Assembly (NCBI RefSeq): GCF_026230105.1
Contig: NC_079483.1
Span: 8,611,312 to 8,675,311, forward strand
Length of the DNA stretch: 64,000 nt
Reading direction: 5' to 3'
Source of the DNA: Diorhabda sublineata
Taxonomy: Eukaryota > Arthropoda > Insecta > Coleoptera > Chrysomelidae
Shown: positions 23,901-35,797 of the stretch, piece by piece
Layout of the letters: every line of letters starts with the position of its first letter
How positions within the stretch are numbered: the stretch's first letter is position 1
Translations under genes and position numbers: made by a program
The notes under the pieces: model-generated
The model's database searches: none
Told to the model about the DNA's origin: nothing
What the model saw: only the letters and a program-made list of their open reading frames with translations

Positions 23901-26900
23901 CGTGTCAACAGATTCTTAATTTTAGCATCGACCTAAATAGTTTGGTCATTTTGTAAAACAACTCTAATTTCCTTAAAAAAATACTTTTATTATTGATTTG
24001 TTTATATTATATTAAATATAATAGGAAATTAATTATCATTCCGTTATATCTTGAAATATAAGAGTTCTGTTTTCGTTCTAAAATTTATCTATGGATTCTC
24101 GATAAGCTACGAGCATAACAACGATTTAAGGTTTATTCCGACTAATTCTGTTTGTTCAGTTTTGAAGTGTTTTTAAATCTAATAATGGCCTGTATCTATG
24201 CAAGTAATTTGTATAATTTATTACAGTCTACTTTTTTGTTCAAAAACCAAGTAAATTCTTTTTGATATTTTAAGAGTAATTTTAAACGTTTTCGCGTTTT
24301 ACCTAATGAAAAATTTCTATAAAAACAGCTGATACTTTTTATGAAGACGAATAGAATTACTAACCTTGAACTCCATAGACAAGAATCAAATATTCGTTTT
24401 CGTCAGTAGTAATAGTAAATTGTTAGCTTCACATTTTAAAAGAGGGGTAAAAAGTTTTTAAAGATTGAAAAGGAATGAACTATATGTTACGGGGGGTATT
24501 AAAAACGTTCTTACGACTTTTTTTAATACTATTGTAAATAATTAGGACAGTTATTTTTGTCCACATTTCAATGTTATGTGTTTGCGAAAAGTGTTTTCAA
24601 TTTAATATATAAACAAATACTTCAAAACGTGCCAAAAAATTACAGATTTATACAGATAGATAAATACAATTTGATAACAACGTATGTAATTATTTATATC
24701 TTATTTTCAATGTTCATTTGAATTATACTTAATTATCTTGTTTGCCATCTTCTTACCAAGTAAATACGTTCGATTGTGACTCGGAATTTTTTTGCTACGA
24801 GTGTAACAAATTTTGTTATACGGGGGCTGTTTGCGAATTATGACAGATAAATGCAAAACGTAATTTCTGGAAATTGACACAAAAAAGGAAGAAAAAGGTT
24901 CAAATTTTCAGAGAGGGAGGGGGTAAAAATGAAAGTTAAAGACAGTAGGGGGGAATAGGAGATAGGAGGGGAGAGGTTCTAAAGCTCGAAGATATAAAAG
25001 GAGAGAAGGGGAAAAGAGAATGAAAAAGGGAAATTCAGAAAGAGGATGGGGGGTAAAGAAATGTTTTGTTTTCTAGAGATAGGAGGGGAGAGATTTTGAA
25101 TGTCAAAAAGAAGGGACATCGAAAATAGAGAGAGATAAGAGTAGGGGTGGCAAAAAATGTCCCCTTTTTAAAGATAAGGGAGAAAACAGTTTTTGACATT
25201 TAGAGAGGAGGGAAAAGGAGATATATTCAGGGTGAGGAGGGGAGGTAAAGAAATATTCTGTTTTTTAGAGATAAGGGGGGGGGATTCAGATATTCGAAGA
25301 AAGGGGGGGGAGGAATGTAATCACTTTGAAGTTCCTCAGAGATAGGGGAGGAAAGAGATACTGGAAATCAGATATAAAGAAAGAAGAGGAAAATGGGATG
25401 TGAAAAGGAAATTTAGAGAAAGGGGAGATAAAGGAATGTCATCTTTTCGAAGATAGGAGGGGGAAAGGGATTCTGGAATTTAGATAATCGGGCCGAAGGG
25501 AGGAAATAGATTAAAATTACAGATATTCATAAAGGAGGGTGGGTCGAGGGGAGTTGAAGAATATTGCATGGAATATAAGAGAAACTATTTTGGCAATAAC
25601 ATGATTATTTAATGGACACACACTGTATATATTTATTTAACTAATTAAGGATTCAATTTTCCTCGTATAAAGATTAACTTGCTTTGCAACCTTAGGAAAA
25701 TATCTCGATTTGACACGAGTTCAAACAATGATAAATTTCGTTATCAAAAACATATTTAAACTTTATCACTACGCAAGAAAAAAATATGTGTTGGTGAATC
25801 TAAACATATATATACGTCTAGTGCAAAGTTCTCTGTTTGTCGGTATCGTTTCGAAATTGTTACCATGTACTACTTGCATAATTTCGACTATTCCATCTTT
25901 AAATAATTAATTTTAGAACTATTTACGTCATCGTTGTTTAAATAAAAATTCGATTCTAAATTTATACCGACTAGAAACTGAGTGTACAAAATTAGTATTT
26001 CGTCATCTCCAAACCGCCATTGGGATTTCTACTGTTCACAGAGTGCCGTATTTATTTCCAATTAACATAGCGTTAATTATTATAATTGTTACTATTGAAA
26101 TAAATTAATGTCATTAATAAGTGTAAAATGACTGTAAACACGTGTGGTTTTATTTAAAAAAAAAATATATGAGAGAAAAAATCAACGAAACGTATTTATA
26201 TACACACGAACGATTTCAAAATGGCGTCGGCAGATTTATATTTATGATTCGTTGCAGCGTTTCTTAAGGGGAACTGGTACACGAAAAAAAAAAAAAACAA
26301 CATCAACACTGAATTAAAAGTAGTTTTAATAATTTTTTGGACTCTTGTTAGGTACGTTTGATCTACTTGATTGGTTATCTGCAAAAAATTAAGGATTGTA
26401 GTAGCACACCGAAATGATTACCGAACACTCTGTATACGAAACGTTCAAAACTAGTCAAATATTATTCTTTTTGAAAACAAAATTATCAAAATATTTACAC
26501 AATTCCGATAAAAGAAATGCGATAACAGATATTTCAAATACGAAATTATATTAACAGGTTATGTTATTATTTTATCACAATCGAGTCTAGATTCTCATGT
26601 AGTTGATTATAAATAGTGCCGATGATGAATAATATTAAGAATCGTTATTGTTGTACAGGTGCCCAGGCGCCGAAAACGAAAGTCTTGCGACAATTCGGGC
26701 CGCTTCTAGTGGCCATGGTAGGACTACCGGGTAGGGGAAAGAGCGTATTGGCGAAAAGATTATCCAGATATTTGAATTATACCGGAGACAAAACTAGAGG
26801 TTTGTAATAATTAATATATAAGTTGGTATTGTACAATATTTTGAAAAAATAACTTTCGTCCACTCCATTTAGGTATTTTTCTCCCTGTAGATGTTTCCGG

Positions 26901-29900
26901 TGTCACTTGGTAGTATCATGAACCAAGTGGTTCATTAAAAAGAACAAATTCAGTACCTACTATGTCATTTTGAACAATTTGATGCAAGTGTTTCATTAAT
27001 ATGATGAAATTTAGTACCTTTTTTGTTAGTTTTGACTATTTGAACCAAGTGTTTTATTAATAGTATCAAATTTAGAAACTTCTTCCTAGTTTTGGACAAT
27101 CTGAACTAAGCGCTTCATTAATGTAATGAAATTCATTACCTACTATGTCATTTTGGGCAATCTGAACCAAGTGTTTCATTAATACGATGAAATTTAGTAC
27201 CTCCTATGTTATATTGGACAATTTGAACCAATTGTTTTATTAATAGTATCAAATTTAGAAATTTCTTTTTAGTTTTGGACAATCTGAACTAAGCGCTTCA
27301 TTAATATAAGGAAATTCGGTACCTACTATGTCATTTTGGACAATTTGATGCAAGTGTTTCATTAATATGATGAAATTTAGTACCTTTTTTGTTATTTTTG
27401 ACTATTTGAACCAAGTGTTTTATTAATAGTATCAAATTTAGAAACTTCTTCCTAGTTTTGGACAATCTGAACTAAGCGCTTCATTAATGTAATGAAATTC
27501 ATTACCTACTATGTCATTTTGGGCAATCTGAACCAAGTGTTTCATTAATACGATGAAATTTAGTACCTCCTATGTTATATTGGACAATTTGAACCAATTG
27601 TTTTATTAATAGTATCAAATTTAGAAACTTCTTTTTAGTTTTGGACAATCTGAACTAAGGGCTTCATTAATATGATGAGATTCGGTACCTACTATGTCAT
27701 TTTGGACAATTTGATGCAAGTGCTTCATTAATAGGATGAAATTTAGTACCTCCTATGTTATATTGGACAATCTGTGTGAAGTTCATTTTGTATTTGATAA
27801 GCTTAGGACAATTCATATGCGGGCGCAAACTTAGTGAGCACTAATGTAGTAAAGTTTGTGTTCTCTTGTTAAAAAATAACAAGAAATTTGTTGAATATCA
27901 AATAGAAACTAAGATTGTCAATTTTCTTGAATAAATGTTTTATTGGAGCCTTGGTATACAATTTCATATACATATTACTAAAAATCTGCACCTAGTGCTT
28001 CATTGATGGGATGAAATTCAGTACCTTCTTTGTCATTTCGGAAAATCTGAATCAAATACTTCATTAATATGCTGAAATTTAGTACTTTCTATGTCATTTT
28101 GAACAACCTGAACCAAGTGCTTCATTAATATGATCAAATTCAGTACCTACTAGGAAATTTTGGATAATTTGAACCAAGTGTTTCATTAATATGGTGAAAT
28201 TTAGTACTTTCTATGTCATTTTGAACAACCTGAACCAAGTGCTGCATTAATATGATCAAATTCAGTACCTACTAGGAAATTTTGGATAATTTGAACCAAG
28301 TGTTTCATTAATATGGTGAAATTTAGTACTTTCTATGTCATTTTGAACAACCTGAACCAAGTGCTTCATTAATATGATCAAATTCAGTACCTACTAGGAA
28401 ATTTTGGATAATTTGAACCAAGTGTTTCATTAATATGGTGAAATTTAGTACTTTCCTTGTCATTTTGAACAACCAGAACCAAGTGCTTCATTAATATGAT
28501 CAAATTCAGTACCTACTAGGAAATTTTGGATAATTTGAACCAAGTGTTTCATTAATATGGTGAAATTTAGTACTTTCTATGTCATTTTGAACAACCTGAA
28601 CCAAGTGCTTCATTAATATGATCAAATTCAGTACCTACTAGGAAATTTTGGATAATTTGAACCAAGTGTTTCATTAATATGGTGAAATTTAGTACTTTCC
28701 TTGTCATTTTGAACAACCAGAACCAAGTGCTTCATTAATATGATCAAATTCAGTACCTACTAGGAAATTTTGGATAATTTGAACCAAGTGTTTCATTAAT
28801 ATGGTGAAATTTAGTACTTTCTATGTCATTTTGAACAACCTGAACCAAGTGCTTCATTAATATGATCAAATTCAGTACCTACTAGGAAATTTTGGATAAT
28901 TTGAACCAAGTGTTTCATTAATATGGTGAAATTTAGTACTTTCTATGTCATTTTGAACAACCTGAACCAAGTGCTTCATTAATATGATCAAATTCAGTAC
29001 CTACTAGGAAATTTTGGATAATTTGAACCAAGTGTTTCATTAATATGGTGAAATTTAGTACTTTCCTTGTCATTTTGAACAACCAGAACCAAGTGCTTTA
29101 TTAATATGATCAAATCCAGTACCTACTAGGAAATTTTGGATAATTTGAACCAAGTGTTTCATTAATATGGTGAAATTTAGTACTTTCCATGTCATTTTGA
29201 ACAACCTGAACCAAGTGCTTAATTAATATGATCAAATTCAGTACCTACTATGACATTTTGGATAATTTGAACCAAGTGTTTCGTTGATAGGATGAAATTC
29301 AGTACTTTCCATGTCATTTTGAACAACCTGAACCAAGTGCTTAATTAATATGATCAAATTCAGTACCTACTATGACATTTTGGATAATTTGAACCAAGTG
29401 TTTCGTTGATAGGATGAAATTCAGTACCTGCTATAACATTTTGGACAATTTGTTGTAAGTGTTTCATTGATAGGATAAAATTTAGTATCTTCTTTGTCAT
29501 TTTGGACAATTTGCATCAAGTGTTTCACTAATAGGATGAAATTTAGTATCTTCTTTGTCATTTTGGACAATTTGCATCAAGTGTTTCACTAATAGGATAA
29601 AATTTAGTATCTTCTTTGTCATTTTGGACAATTTGAATCAAGCGTTTCATTAATAGGATGAAATTTAGTATCTTCTTTGTCATTTTGGACAATTTGCATC
29701 AAGTGTTTCACTAATAGGATAAAATTTAGTATCTTCTTTGTCATTTTGGACAATTTGAATCAAGCGTTTCATTAATAGGATGAAATTTAGTATCTTCTTT
29801 GTCATTTTGGACAATTTGCATCAAGTGTTTCACTAATATGATAAAATTTAGTATCTTCTTTGTCATTTTGGACAATTTGCATCAAGTGTTTCACTAATAG

Positions 29901-32284
29901 GGTGAAATTTAGTATCTTCTTTATAATTTTGGACAATTTGATGCAAATGTTTCATTAATAGGATGAAATTTAGTATCATCTTTGTCATTTTGGACAATCT
30001 GAATTGTTTCATTGAATTTTTGAATGAATTATTTTTTGCAGTGTACGATATAAGCGCCTACCGTCGAAAACACGTCAAAGAATACGGATCGCACGAAATG
30101 TTTAGAGCCGATAATTTACCGGCTTGGCGTATACGTCAAAAGAGCTTCCGTGAAGCTCTAGAAGACGCCGCCGCTTGGTTACAAGATTCCAACAACAACG
30201 TTGCCATTTTAGACGGACCGAATGTATCGAGAGGTCAAAGACAAGAAATTTACGATCTTATTTACAAGCAATTAGGATTTAGGGTTATGTTCATCGAGTG
30301 CGTGTGCGAAGATCCAGTATTATTAGAAAGAAATTTCAAGGTAAAAATTTTGTTCGTCATATTGACCCACCCAGTATATTGAAAATCGTTTGTTTTTTTT
30401 TGTTATTAGGAAATATTGCGGTATAGCTCCGATTATCGCGATATGGCTACGGAGGAAGCGTTGAAAGATTTGACACACAAAATGGCACACTATCAAGCCC
30501 AATACGAATCGCCGACACTTGGTAGTTTGTGGGAACTACCTTGTCCCATGGTAAAGATATTAGACGATGGAGACGGCGGTATTATAGCTCATGGAGTCAA
30601 CGGACAAAAAGAAAGCAAAATATTAGCTTATATTTCAACCCCGAAACAAAAACAACAAACCCTCTATTTCAGCAGAGTAAGTAATTCGACACTATAACAT
30701 CACCTAACAAATTATTCTTATATACAATATAATGAGAACGACGGTGGACATTAACCATCAAGTGTTTCATTAATATGATGAAACTAAATATTTTTGGACA
30801 TTCTGTACATAGTGATCTATTAATATGGTTATATTCACTAAGTTCTATGTGATTTTGGATGTCTTGAACCAAATTCTTCATTAATAGGATGAAATTCAGT
30901 CCTTCTTTGTCTTTTTAGACATTTTGAACAAAGTGCTTCATTAATAGAATGAAATTGAGAACCTTTTACGTCTCAATAGACAATTTGACCCAAGTGTTTC
31001 ATTGATAGGTTGAAATTTAATATATTCTTGGTAATTTTCAACAATTTGAACAAAATGTTTCATTAATATGATGAAATTTAGAAACTTCTATGTAATTTTG
31101 GACCTTCTGAACCAAATGGTCCATTGATAATATGAAATTTAGAACCTTCTATGTTATTTTGAAACTTCTGAGCAAAGTGTTTCATTAATGGGATGAAATT
31201 TAATACATTCTTTGTCATTTTCAATAATTTGAAGCAAATGTTTCATTAATATGATGAAATTTAGAAACTTCTATGTAATTTTGGATCTTCTGAACTAAAC
31301 GGTCCATTGATAGGATGAAATTTAGAACTTTCTGAACCGAGTGCTTCATTAATAGGATGAAATTCAGTACTTGCTATGACATTTTGGACAATTTGAATAA
31401 AGTGCTTCATTAATATGATAAAATTCAGTACCTTCTTTATTGTTACCATGAATTTAAGTTAATTAAATCTCTTTGTAGCACGGCGAGAGCGAATACAACG
31501 TTATCGGGAAGATTGGAGGTAACGCGAGACTTTCTCCAAGAGGAAGAATGTACGGGAAAGCTCTCGCCAAACATATACACGCGTTAAATCTACCAGGTCT
31601 CCAAGTTTGGACGTCCACGTTACAAAGAACAAAAGAAACGGTTGCCGGTATCCAAGCTCCACAACAACATCTACCAGAATTAGACGAAATCTGGTCGGTG
31701 AGTAAAAATTCTTACTAATAAGCAGTAACATTAATTAATACTGTGAGTTTCAGGAGGCAGTAATCAATCCCGAGGCTAATGGAATTTTTTTTTTTTTTTT
31801 TGATCGCTGATTTTTGTTTTAGGGCGAATGCGAAAGTCTCACGTACGAAGAACTACAGGAGCGCTTCCCTAAGGAATTGGCATTGAGGGATAGGGAAAAA
31901 TTGAAGTACCGTTACCCGCAAGGTGAATCCTACATCGATGTGATGTGCCGTTTGATACCGGTCCTGACTCAACTCGAATGCGAAACCAACGTCCTCACCA
32001 TATCCCACCAGGCGGTTTTGCGTTGCGTATTGGGATACTTTTTGGAAACGCCGCCCGACGAAATACCCTACATCCACGTTCCTTTACATACCATCATCAA
32101 ATTGACTCTAAAAGGACACAGTTACAGCATGGAAACTGTCAAAATGGCAATAGATTGCGTCGATACCAACAGAGCTAAACCTTTGAATTGTTCCGAGAAT
32201 AGGACGGCGGCAGAGGCTCTGCTAACTCTACCGAAACATTATGATTCGTTGTCGAATTTGAATAATTTGATGTCGTGTACATAG
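20957..32284 (+). CDS. PFKFB: 6-phosphofructo-2-kinase/fructose-2,6-bisphosphatase, divergent paralogue
   Basis: Bifunctional cytosolic enzyme family that makes and removes fructose 2,6-bisphosphate, the activator of phosphofructokinase-1. Exons are 20957-20999, 26659-26799, 30042-30340, 30410-30676, 31479-31697 and 31823-32284, joining to 476 aa, the usual family length. Kinase half: Walker A GLPGRGKS (36-43), YRRKHVKEYG, ILDGPN with the family Asp at 119, and FIECVCEDP. Bisphosphatase half: catalytic RHGESEYN (His251), IGGNARLSPRG, LDEIWSGECE (Glu320), KYRYPQGESY and ISHQAVLRC (His385), all conserved. By eye, several fructose-6-phosphate contacts remembered from mammalian PFKFB are changed (Pro121, Gln127, Leu164/Arg165, Lys185). 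Exon 1 (14 codons) is inferred from a good ATG, the GTGAGT donor and matching phase. An alternative start at 26616 reads in frame through the exon 2 acceptor. Confidence 0.93.
21006..24870. other. PFKFB intron 1, first part, no gene seen
   Basis: AT-rich intron DNA. Patches near 22540-22710 and 22830-23180 are GC-richer and look like old mobile-element pieces, but I cannot name a family. ORFs here, including 23283-23594, show no domain. Confidence 0.5.
24880..25560 (+). repeat. Purine-rich (GA) tract in PFKFB intron 1
   Basis: About 680 bp that is almost all A and G on the + strand, with recurrent words such as GGGGAGGTAAAGAAAT and AGAGATAGGGGAGG at irregular spacing. It behaves like a decayed purine minisatellite. 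No coding content. Confidence 0.8.
26870..30025 (+). repeat. 61-bp/122-bp minisatellite filling PFKFB intron 2
   Basis: The basic unit is about 61 bp (TTTCATTAATATGATGAAAT, then AGTACCT, then CATTTTGGACAA, then GAACCAAGTG). In the centre (about 28100-29300) two alternating variants form an exact 122-bp dimer: GTACCTACTAGG starts at 28143, 28265, 28387 and 28509. The edges are older single-unit copies. It stops within about 40 nt of the acceptor at 30041. The same family reappears in intron 4. Confidence 0.95.
30740..31440 (+). repeat. Same 61-bp family in PFKFB intron 4
   Basis: About eleven diverged copies of the intron 2 unit (GTTTCATTAATATGATGAAA, CATTTTGGACAATTTGAA) occupy most of intron 4 between exons ending at 30676 and starting at 31479. 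They lack the clean 122-bp dimer structure. Confidence 0.9.
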
Positions 32285-33200
32285 CTTATGTTGGGAAAGT
32301 GTTCTTTCATCTAGCGTTGAATATTTATTCGAAATGTCATAGATCCGTGTTACCCAAATGTGAACTTTTTTTCTCAATCCACAGATCTACTGATAAACTT
32401 GAAATTACAATCATAAAAGAAGAAAAATCCCAATTGGATTTGAAAAAAAATATCAATTAATCGAATTTACCCTGTATACCGAACCTAGAAGAAAGAAAAA
32501 GTAGATTAAGATCTAAAAAAAGACCCTTTAAGGCCCTATACCAAACTCTGTCATGTTTATCTCAATGTTTTTACCCTTGAAATTTAATTGAAAAACTTGC
32601 TTAGAGATTTGAAGTTAGGGGATTGAGTTACCCCTGAAAAATATTTAGTTACCTCTTGAAACCTAGTTGCAAAAGGTTATAATTTTGAAGCTGACATATT
32701 CAATTACCCCTGAAAAATAGTTGACTTTGACCGATTCAAATTGATGAAAATCGGTGCAACAGCTTTCAGAGTTATAGAAAAGATACATAAAAAATTGAAT
32801 CACTCCTGAAAAGGTTATAGGTTTGTAATAGGTACCCCTGAAATACAATTTGAAATGATAATTGTAAGTTAGCAGATTGAAACCAATTGAAAATCAGAAT
32901 TAAAAAACTGAGTTAGTTATAGAATTGACACTGAAATATTGAGTCACCCCTGAAAGTTACTTAGGGTTAAGTTTGATGTTACCCCTGAAAATAACTTCAA
33001 AATGAAGGCTACAAGAAAAGTTGGCAGATCGAATCCGACTGAAAGTAGGGATTATAGGATCGAAAATTTGTTTTAAGTCACTCCTGAAAGTTATAAGTTT
33101 GAGGTTAGAATAATGAATCGCCCATGAAAATGATTTGACAATTGACAGATTCAAATTTAATCGTTGACGTTTGCATTTGGGTGACATTGATTGTACTCAT
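32285..33200 (+). repeat. PFKFB 3' flank with diverged CCCCTGAAAA repeats
   Basis: After the stop at 32282-32284 there is no clear AATAAA close by. From about 32560 to 33140 short units containing ACCCCTGAAAA recur irregularly, a decayed minisatellite. ORFs on either strand here are products of the repeats. Confidence 0.6.
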
Positions 33201-34079
33201 CAGTTTAAAATTGCTTCCTCGCAAATATTTGTAGTGATTTTATTAAAATTCTCTTGTTCTAACAGTTACATTATCGAGAATGAAGATAATATGTCGTAAT
33301 TTTCAAAATCTTCTTTAGGTGTTAGAATGGAGCTTACTGTACCTTGTATTTGGCTTCTTCAGCCAATTTAGTTTCATATAATTGAATAATCGACAATTTG
33401 ATGAAAGAAAATTTCTTAATGATAGAAATTTATTTGTCGTATTAACCATTCGATAATATATTTTTATATTGTGACTGTTCCCTGTATAATTATTGGATTA
33501 ACTGCAGTTTTTATTTAAACAGTGTGTTTATTACTTTCAAAAATTACTATTTCAAAGAAAAAATAATAAAATAGGTTCTGGAAAACGAGAAGATTGTGAT
33601 TGAGAAGAAGAGAATAAAAAGCTTGTAGGAACAGTGAGAAGAAGCTTACTGTTGAGATACGATAAAAAAAGTTGAAATACAATATAGAGATCATAATATG
33701 ATGATAAAAGAGTAGGGAGTTTACGTAAAATTGAATGGAGAAGACTGATGATGTGATACGAAAAGAGAATCCGTTTAAATTCTTGTTGATTTTTGAATTT
33801 TTATATATTCTATTATAAAAGAAAACTGTGGTTAAACCAATAAAAAAATTACTAATAATCGTCACAAAGTGAGTTTGAAACGGAAAGTTTGTACTAAGAA
33901 TTTTTCGAAAATATGTAATACTACATTAGTATTTTTTTTAATTATTTTCTGAATAGTGGTTAGCAAACTTTACATTGTATATGATACTATGACTGCAATA
34001 TATGTTTGAAAATCAAATCCCATGTTAATTCACTTAAATCCACACCTGGAATTAAAAAATTCCTAAAATGTAATCAGGA
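33201..34079. other. Intergenic AT-rich DNA
   Basis: Spacer between two convergent genes. No domain-bearing frame, RNA gene or clear repeat could be supported; the 116-codon ORF at 33515-33865 is low-complexity. Confidence 0.5.
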
Positions 34080-35440
34080 TCAATGTAAATAGCCATAGGA
34101 GATGAGAAGAGGAATAGACACAATTGGTCGATATAAATGTGTCAGAAGAAGAATAGGGACAATGGATGAGATATAAACGTGTCGGAAGGGGAATTGGGGC
34201 ATTGGATGGGATATAATGATGTCAAAAGAGAAAGGAAGACTTGATAAAGATGTAGAAAGAGAAATATAAGCAATGGAAAATATGTACCAAAGAAAATTTT
34301 ATAGACATAGAATTGAGAAGATATACCGAGACACTTGAAGGAAGAGTAATAGAGACAATGGAGGAGATATAAAGGTATTTGAAGAGAAATATCGCCATTG
34401 GAGGAGATATAAATATGTAAGAAGAGACAAAAGCGTTAAATGTAAGTGATAAAGACGAGTAGAAATTGCAAATAGATAAAAGCAATAAAAGAAAGTTATA
34501 TAGACGAGTAAAAACAGAATAAAATAATTAAAAAATGTAAGGAAATGTTGCAGGAAGGATTTAGAGATTATTGAAGAGACATTCAAATAATAAGGAAGAT
34601 AAAACGAAAGATAAAGATGTCAGAAGAGGAATGGGGATAAAGAAGAAGCTGTCAAGTTGTAGTAACAAGAATATAAGAAATGGAAGGCAATAAATATGCG
34701 TGGAAAGGACATACTGAGACACTTAAAGGGCTATAAATATTAGAAATAAAAGGAATAGATATATAGAGGTGTTGAAAGAGAAATCAGGACATAGGAGGTG
34801 ATATTAAATTAAAATTATAATATTGGAGAAGGTATAAAATTATCAGAAGAAGAATAGATACAATGGGGAAAATATAAATGTGAAAGAGATACAGAGAAAA
34901 TGTGAGAAAGAGAAAATCAAAAAGAGAAATTGGTAAAGACGAATAGAATGATACAATAATGGTACGAGGGGATTTAGAGTCACTTAAAGAGATATTCAAA
35001 TAATAAGGAAGAGAAATTGAGACATTGAAGGATAAAATTATGATTCCTGAAGAAGAATTGAGACATTTGATGAGATAAAAAAGTGTCAGAAGGGAAATTG
35101 GGACAATGGAGTAGATATAAAGGTGTAGGAAAAGGAATATAAACAAAGGGACATGTAAGACGAGTAGAAAGAGCATAAAATGATACCATAATGTAAGGAA
35201 AAGATGCAGGGGAGAATTAGGGGATATATTGAGACATTTGGGAGAACTATGAATATAATGGTGAGATATAATGACACCAAAAGAGGAATTGAGGCATTGG
35301 TCGATATAAAGAAAAATTTGAAGAGGAAGACTGAGTGGGAGATGAATATATATAGAGTAAAAAGAATAGATGTACAATCAGAAAAGGAAGTTGTGATGAA
35401 AACGAGTAGAAATAGAGGATGAGGGAATGCTATAAATGGA
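34080..35440 (+). repeat. Purine-rich decayed minisatellite
   Basis: Irregular units with GAAGAGGAAT, GGGACAATGGA, GATATAAAGGTGT and similar words; the + strand is strongly purine-rich. Long ORFs on the - strand (34222-34586, 34784-35377) are Leu/Ser/Tyr/Phe-rich by-products. It lies just past the 3' end of Plp, between the convergent PFKFB and Plp genes. Confidence 0.8.
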
Positions 35441-35620
35441 AGAAAGAAGTGGTTATGTCATCACCGGAGAAAAAATTTTGAAAATAATGTATTTTCGTCA
35501 ACGAGTGCTCCAAGTTTATTTTAAAAAATATACAAAAGATATTATAAAACGTAACACGAAAAAAAATTAACTTTTTACATTTTACGGGGCAGTTTTTTTA
35601 CTCTAAAGGCACACCAAACA

Positions 35621-35626
35621 TTTATT
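35621..35626 (-). terminator. Candidate poly(A) signal of Plp
   Basis: TTTATT on the + strand gives AATAAA on the Plp strand, about 170 nt after the stop codon. A second one is at 35515-35520. No GU-rich element was assessed. Confidence 0.45.
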
Positions 35627-35797
35627 AAAAAAAACTAACAACGATACTCTTTTTTTTATAAAAAAGAACTAAATCGACAACTATTCTATAAAATAATACT
35701 TGTATAAAATGACTAAGATGCTTGATCAATTTTAAGGCCTTAATGTGAAATCAATTTTAGAAAATTTATGCGTATGTACAAAATTCAATTCCAAAAA

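Noticed and set aside
26616..26658. ATG at 26616 as the main PFKFB start
   Set aside because: A good TTGTACAG acceptor at 26658 and an in-phase exon with GTGAGT donor at 20957-20999 fit better, though an alternative transcript could use it.
28143..29300. Regularly spaced repeats considered as a CRISPR array
   Set aside because: Repeat and interval are both repeated; there are no unique spacers and no cas genes, and the setting is eukaryotic. It is a dimeric minisatellite.
31751..31800. Possible extra exon in PFKFB intron 5 after a TTTCAG
   Set aside because: It runs into a T17 tract and a stop, has no donor, and the flanking exons already join to the conserved IWSGECES sequence.
34222..35377. 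- strand ORFs of 87 to 197 codons
   Set aside because: They are the pyrimidine side of the purine-rich minisatellite; composition rather than coding explains them.
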